A stretch of DNA of 64,000 nt from Apostichopus japonicus (Eukaryota > Echinodermata > Holothuroidea > Aspidochirotida > Stichopodidae): assembly GCF_037975245.1 (NCBI RefSeq), contig NC_092564.1, positions 15,770,984-15,834,983 of the forward strand. The letters run 5' to 3'. The notes below the pieces were generated by a model. It saw only the letters and a program-made list of their open reading frames with translations, was not told the DNA's origin and made no database searches. Both the position numbers and the translations under genes were made by a program. Within the stretch, counting starts at the first letter, position 1, and the number at the start of each line of letters is the position of its first letter. Below are positions 60,782-64,000 of the stretch, in pieces.

Positions 60782-63119
60782 ACAATCAAAGCGCCCTTAA
60801 CTGTATCTTTGCGTCACTTGTTGCGTGATCGGTCATACAGTGGGTTAAGTATAGTCTCCCTGTATTGTTTACATACGGTATATGACCTCTCTCTCTCGTA
60901 ACTTGAAAGACACACTTTGTGCAAACGAATAGTGAAAAGTGCATTTATCTCTTTTGTTATACTGCAATGCTTCCATGCACAAAAACCATCCAGTTTACCA
61001 TTCTGTAGTATACCATTCAATGGGACCTGGATTGCAACCATAGAAATTGATAAGTTGCAACTAATTACAAGTCGAAACAATAACTGCTTTTTTATTTGCA
61101 CTCGTACGAAACTGATGAAGTCAAGTTATTACTTTAAGACGAAAGGAGCCTGGATAAAAGGGTCACGGAAGTCATAAACAAACAAAAAAATGATTAAATC
61201 ATTCAGTTGAATGGAAGGATCAAATACAAGGGCGTAAATAGTCAGTTTCTTCGGTCAGTGAGATGGCCGAGGTAAAAGATAAGTCTTTCCGTTTCGGAAA
61301 TTTCTTTATTTCATTATATTCCGCTTCATCTCCCTATTATATAGTGCAGATTTTAATGGCTGGTATAGTATATACATACGACGACACACGAGTATTTACA
61401 ATACTGTTTCTAGCCAGTGATTATGGATATTTTACATAACTATAGTTGACATTAAACAGTTCATGCAGTGTCCTATACGCAGAGTCTCTGTTTGAATTTC
61501 AAATCTAAATTTAACACCAAATATTGCCTATAGTTATAATTTTGTTTCCCTGAAACTTCTTGATTACAGTCTCTGCCGCACCCACTTATTCCCACATAGT
61601 GGAACGGTACCGATACACAATGAAATGTCATGCAGTGAGTCTATATATAAGATGCGCCGAGAGTGGCAGCCAAATAGATTTCAAATTTTGATTATTGGAA
61701 ATCAGTTCCGGTCTGCGGTGGGTCGTTTGGCGTGGTTGAGGAATGGGTGGATGTTGGGTGGGGTGGACCTGAAGCAGGGGCGGGATTTTGATGTCTGAAA
61801 GTGGGGGGGGGAGGCAAATCTTGGGGAGGGGTGTAAGGGAAGTTTTGGATTTCATAAAGCCGATAATATAATATGGTGCAATATTTACAGGTTATTTCCT
61901 AGTGTGTTAGTTGTGTACTTGAAATGTCATTACGCTATCTGCATAAAAGTGTTGCCAGATATATTAAGCGACACACAAAGCAACTAAGGGCCTATCTTAC
62001 CGTTATTGAAGGGCTGGGCGGCGCCCTTTGACACTCTCATCGCTGGCACACCGTCTAACAACTTTCTCCTTGTCTATATCAGGTTTTCTCTCAATGTTTT
62101 AATACGGAGCCAAGCTGGATAATCTTAGAGAGCATGTAGGCCTATAGGGCACTGTTACATTGGTACTATAGTAGTATAGTGTGCTACTGCTAGTGGGTTA
62201 CGGATTTACATAAGAATCGTCACAAGGTGTCCATCTTTTAGTTTAGCCTGTGTAATGACATTATAAATAAGTATAACAGTACCGCAAAGTTGTCAGTACT
62301 GCTGTGGTATAACCAACCAAATTACCGACCCCGGATAACAAAAGCCAAAACTCAAGGTAAGGGGAAAAGTGGGGGGAGTCAAATACCCCCTCCCCCCCCC
62401 CAAAAAAAAACACTGTCACCTTTTGAGCATTTCGAGGACGGAAGCGTGAATGGTTGACGCAAACAAATTAGTCATTAAAATATATAAGGCTCGACTCTCT
62501 AGCTCTTGGGCTTCATACAGTATGTACTTATGTCACTTAAGATAGAGAAGAAAACCAAACAACTTATTCCATGCACTCTCAAACCAAATCCTCTTAAAGT
62601 AGAAACTGCTGAATCATGTGATCATAACGGTATTACGTCACGTGAAGTCCCATCGAATGGGAATAGATATACTATACACATTAACACCGTATAACATTGA
62701 CTGTACGGTATATGTTATTGTCAACAGTATAGGAAACACGAATACTGTTTAGGAACAGTCACCCAGGAAAGAACCTGGGCACGACAAACCAAACAACCGA
62801 ACGACTGATCCGCTCTCGACCCCAGTCTCCTTGCATTGAGACTGTAACTGTGTGATCATTGTCTTCACGATTTGAAGAGAGCAGGTATACTACTACACCA
62901 TGATCTTAACCAAAATACCGCTCTAAAAACAAGAATTGATTCAGATAAATACATATAGAGTTGCACAATAAACAGCAAATAATGTAAGGAGCTGTATATG
63001 ATCTTAATACAACTAGAAAGAGACTGAAATAAATACCGAAACATATATCTTATTTGGTGCTTATCTTGTCATGGCCTTTGCGGCCTGTTTTCTATTTTGT
63101 TTCAACATCAGCAATATGT
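60782..63119. other. Intergenic; no gene recognised
   Basis: No exon is supported on either strand. It includes CAGGGGCGGGATTTTG at about 61775 (hAT-like terminus), G-runs near 61800 and 62365, an A-run at 62402, and one GTAGGCCTAT at 62136. Candidate frames are short and of random composition. Confidence 0.4.
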
Positions 63120-63720
63120 GTATTTTACATCCATTATAAACATTATAAGATGTGCAAAGAATATTTTCTAACATGATATCGTTGGCCTTGAACAATGCTT
63201 TAGCGATTAATCATTTGCAATTAAACAAATACTTATGCATATGCATGGATGTCCATTATAAACATGATAAGACATGCAATTATATTATTTTATGATATTA
63301 TTTATTAGCCTTTAACGATGTTTTCGGTTCGTTCTTTTCTATTTTAATGATTACGTTATGCAAACACATGAATGTCAGGTATAAACATTATTAAAGATTC
63401 ATATTTGCTTTGTTACATAATATTTATAACCTTTAACGATCCTTTCGATTTGTCATTATGTACTTAAACATAGTTGATTACCCTTTTATGCACAAGTAAT
63501 CCAAACTAATAAGGGCCTATGAGCAATTCAAAGGTTGTATTGTTATATGATAACTCACACATTGAACAATGCACGCTTTCGATTTGTTATATAAAATTTC
63601 ATTTTATGATTACATATGCATATTCATGTCTATGAAAAGAATTATAATAACGTGTGCTCTGTTGCATTAATTGGTTTTATTGTATTCTTATATGATTCCA
63701 TATGTATAAATGTAGCCCGC
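63120..63720. repeat. Degenerate tandem array, ~120-130-bp period
   Basis: Blocks of the form CATTATAAACAT...TTATAACCTTTAACGAT...TTTCGATTTGTYATT...TTATGCATATG recur about four to five times. Anchor words: CCTTGAACAATG near 63188, CCTTTAACGATG near 63309, CCTTTAACGATC near 63431, CATTGAACAATG near 63561. It lies directly past the stop of the right-edge gene on the minus strand, so it may form part of that 3' UTR. Confidence 0.6.
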
Positions 63721-63780
63721 GTTATAATTGTTATACCGGTATACCTTCCATTTTTAATTATTACATGATTTCATTGAGTT

Positions 63781-63905
63781 TTAAGGGTCGCACGTCTCTG
63801 GATTGTCAACATAGTCATTAAAAGATGACCTCCATTCAGGGAGATCTTCATTCTTCCATCGGCTAAACTCCTCCCTCCACGCAAGCTCAGCGTCACTGAT
63901 GGTAT
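63781..63905 (-). CDS. C-terminal exon of an unrecognised gene continuing past the right edge
   Basis: After CTAATTTCTGAACAG an open block of 40 codons ends in TAA (complement at 63781-63783). It needs two bases from the upstream exon to complete its first codon. The peptide reads TISDAELAWREEFSRWKNED and ends DNPETCDP. It is strongly charged and rich in Trp, Glu and Asp, with a likely helix through AELAWREEFSRWK. The acceptor and composition support a real exon, but I do not recognise the protein. The repeat at 63120-63720 follows it. Confidence 0.5.
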
Positions 63906-64000
63906 CTGTTCAGAAATTAGAAATGGTTCATTGTCTTACAGACCATCAGCTTAAATTTGTCCCCAAAACTAAAAAACTAAAAACTAAAAACTGTTAGAAG

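Noticed and set aside
1-64000. CRISPR arrays, bacterial operons, phage or toxin systems
   Set aside because: Spliced animal genes throughout; none of the tandem arrays has the regular repeat-spacer layout, and no prokaryotic-type genes are present.

Overview
The window is eukaryotic: coding sequence is broken into short exons with consensus GT-AG junctions, introns are AT-rich and repeat-laden, and intergenic DNA carries tRNA-derived SINEs, MITE-like inverted-repeat elements and many homopolymeric G/C tracts. Protein similarity to vertebrate genes, intron density and recurrent TAGGCCTA palindromes suggest a marine invertebrate deuterostome, most likely an echinoderm. This assignment is inferred and was not tested.

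Three genes can be read completely. FAHD1 (+, 12654-14761, 3 exons, 219 aa) is a mitochondrial acylpyruvase/oxaloacetate decarboxylase homologue. DHX29 (-, 17803-39886, 30 coding exons, 1371 aa) is the DExH helicase that helps the 40S subunit scan structured 5' UTRs. An Enhancer of Polycomb gene, EPC1/EPC2 type (-, 44363-57417, 14 coding exons, 785 aa), encodes a scaffold of the NuA4/TIP60 acetyltransferase complex. In all three, exon lengths and phases close exactly and no stop or frameshift is needed. FAHD1 and DHX29 converge; EPC and DHX29 run head-to-tail on the minus strand. They are unrelated housekeeping functions, not a pathway.

At the edges are parts of two unrecognised minus-strand genes: a 76-codon internal exon (854-1081) with a probable N-terminal coding segment (4779-5293) that appears frameshifted, and a C-terminal exon (63781-63905). 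Two weaker minus-strand candidate exons lie between EPC and DHX29.

The rest is repeats: a TIR MITE at 1.5 kb, a palindromic GATATC satellite-like element at 8.7-9.6 kb, SINEs at 14.8 and 22.4 kb, hAT-like termini, a micro-inverted repeat with flush 8-bp direct repeats at 60.7 kb, and a decayed ~120-bp tandem array at 63.1-63.7 kb. The most unusual feature is that tandem repeats in introns of both minus-strand genes are built from pieces of the neighbouring exon together with its splice site: the EPC exon 4 donor (7 copies including the exon itself), the DHX29 exon 20 donor (about 6) and the DHX29 exon 25 acceptor (2). This offers a way for introns to expand by copying splice sites.
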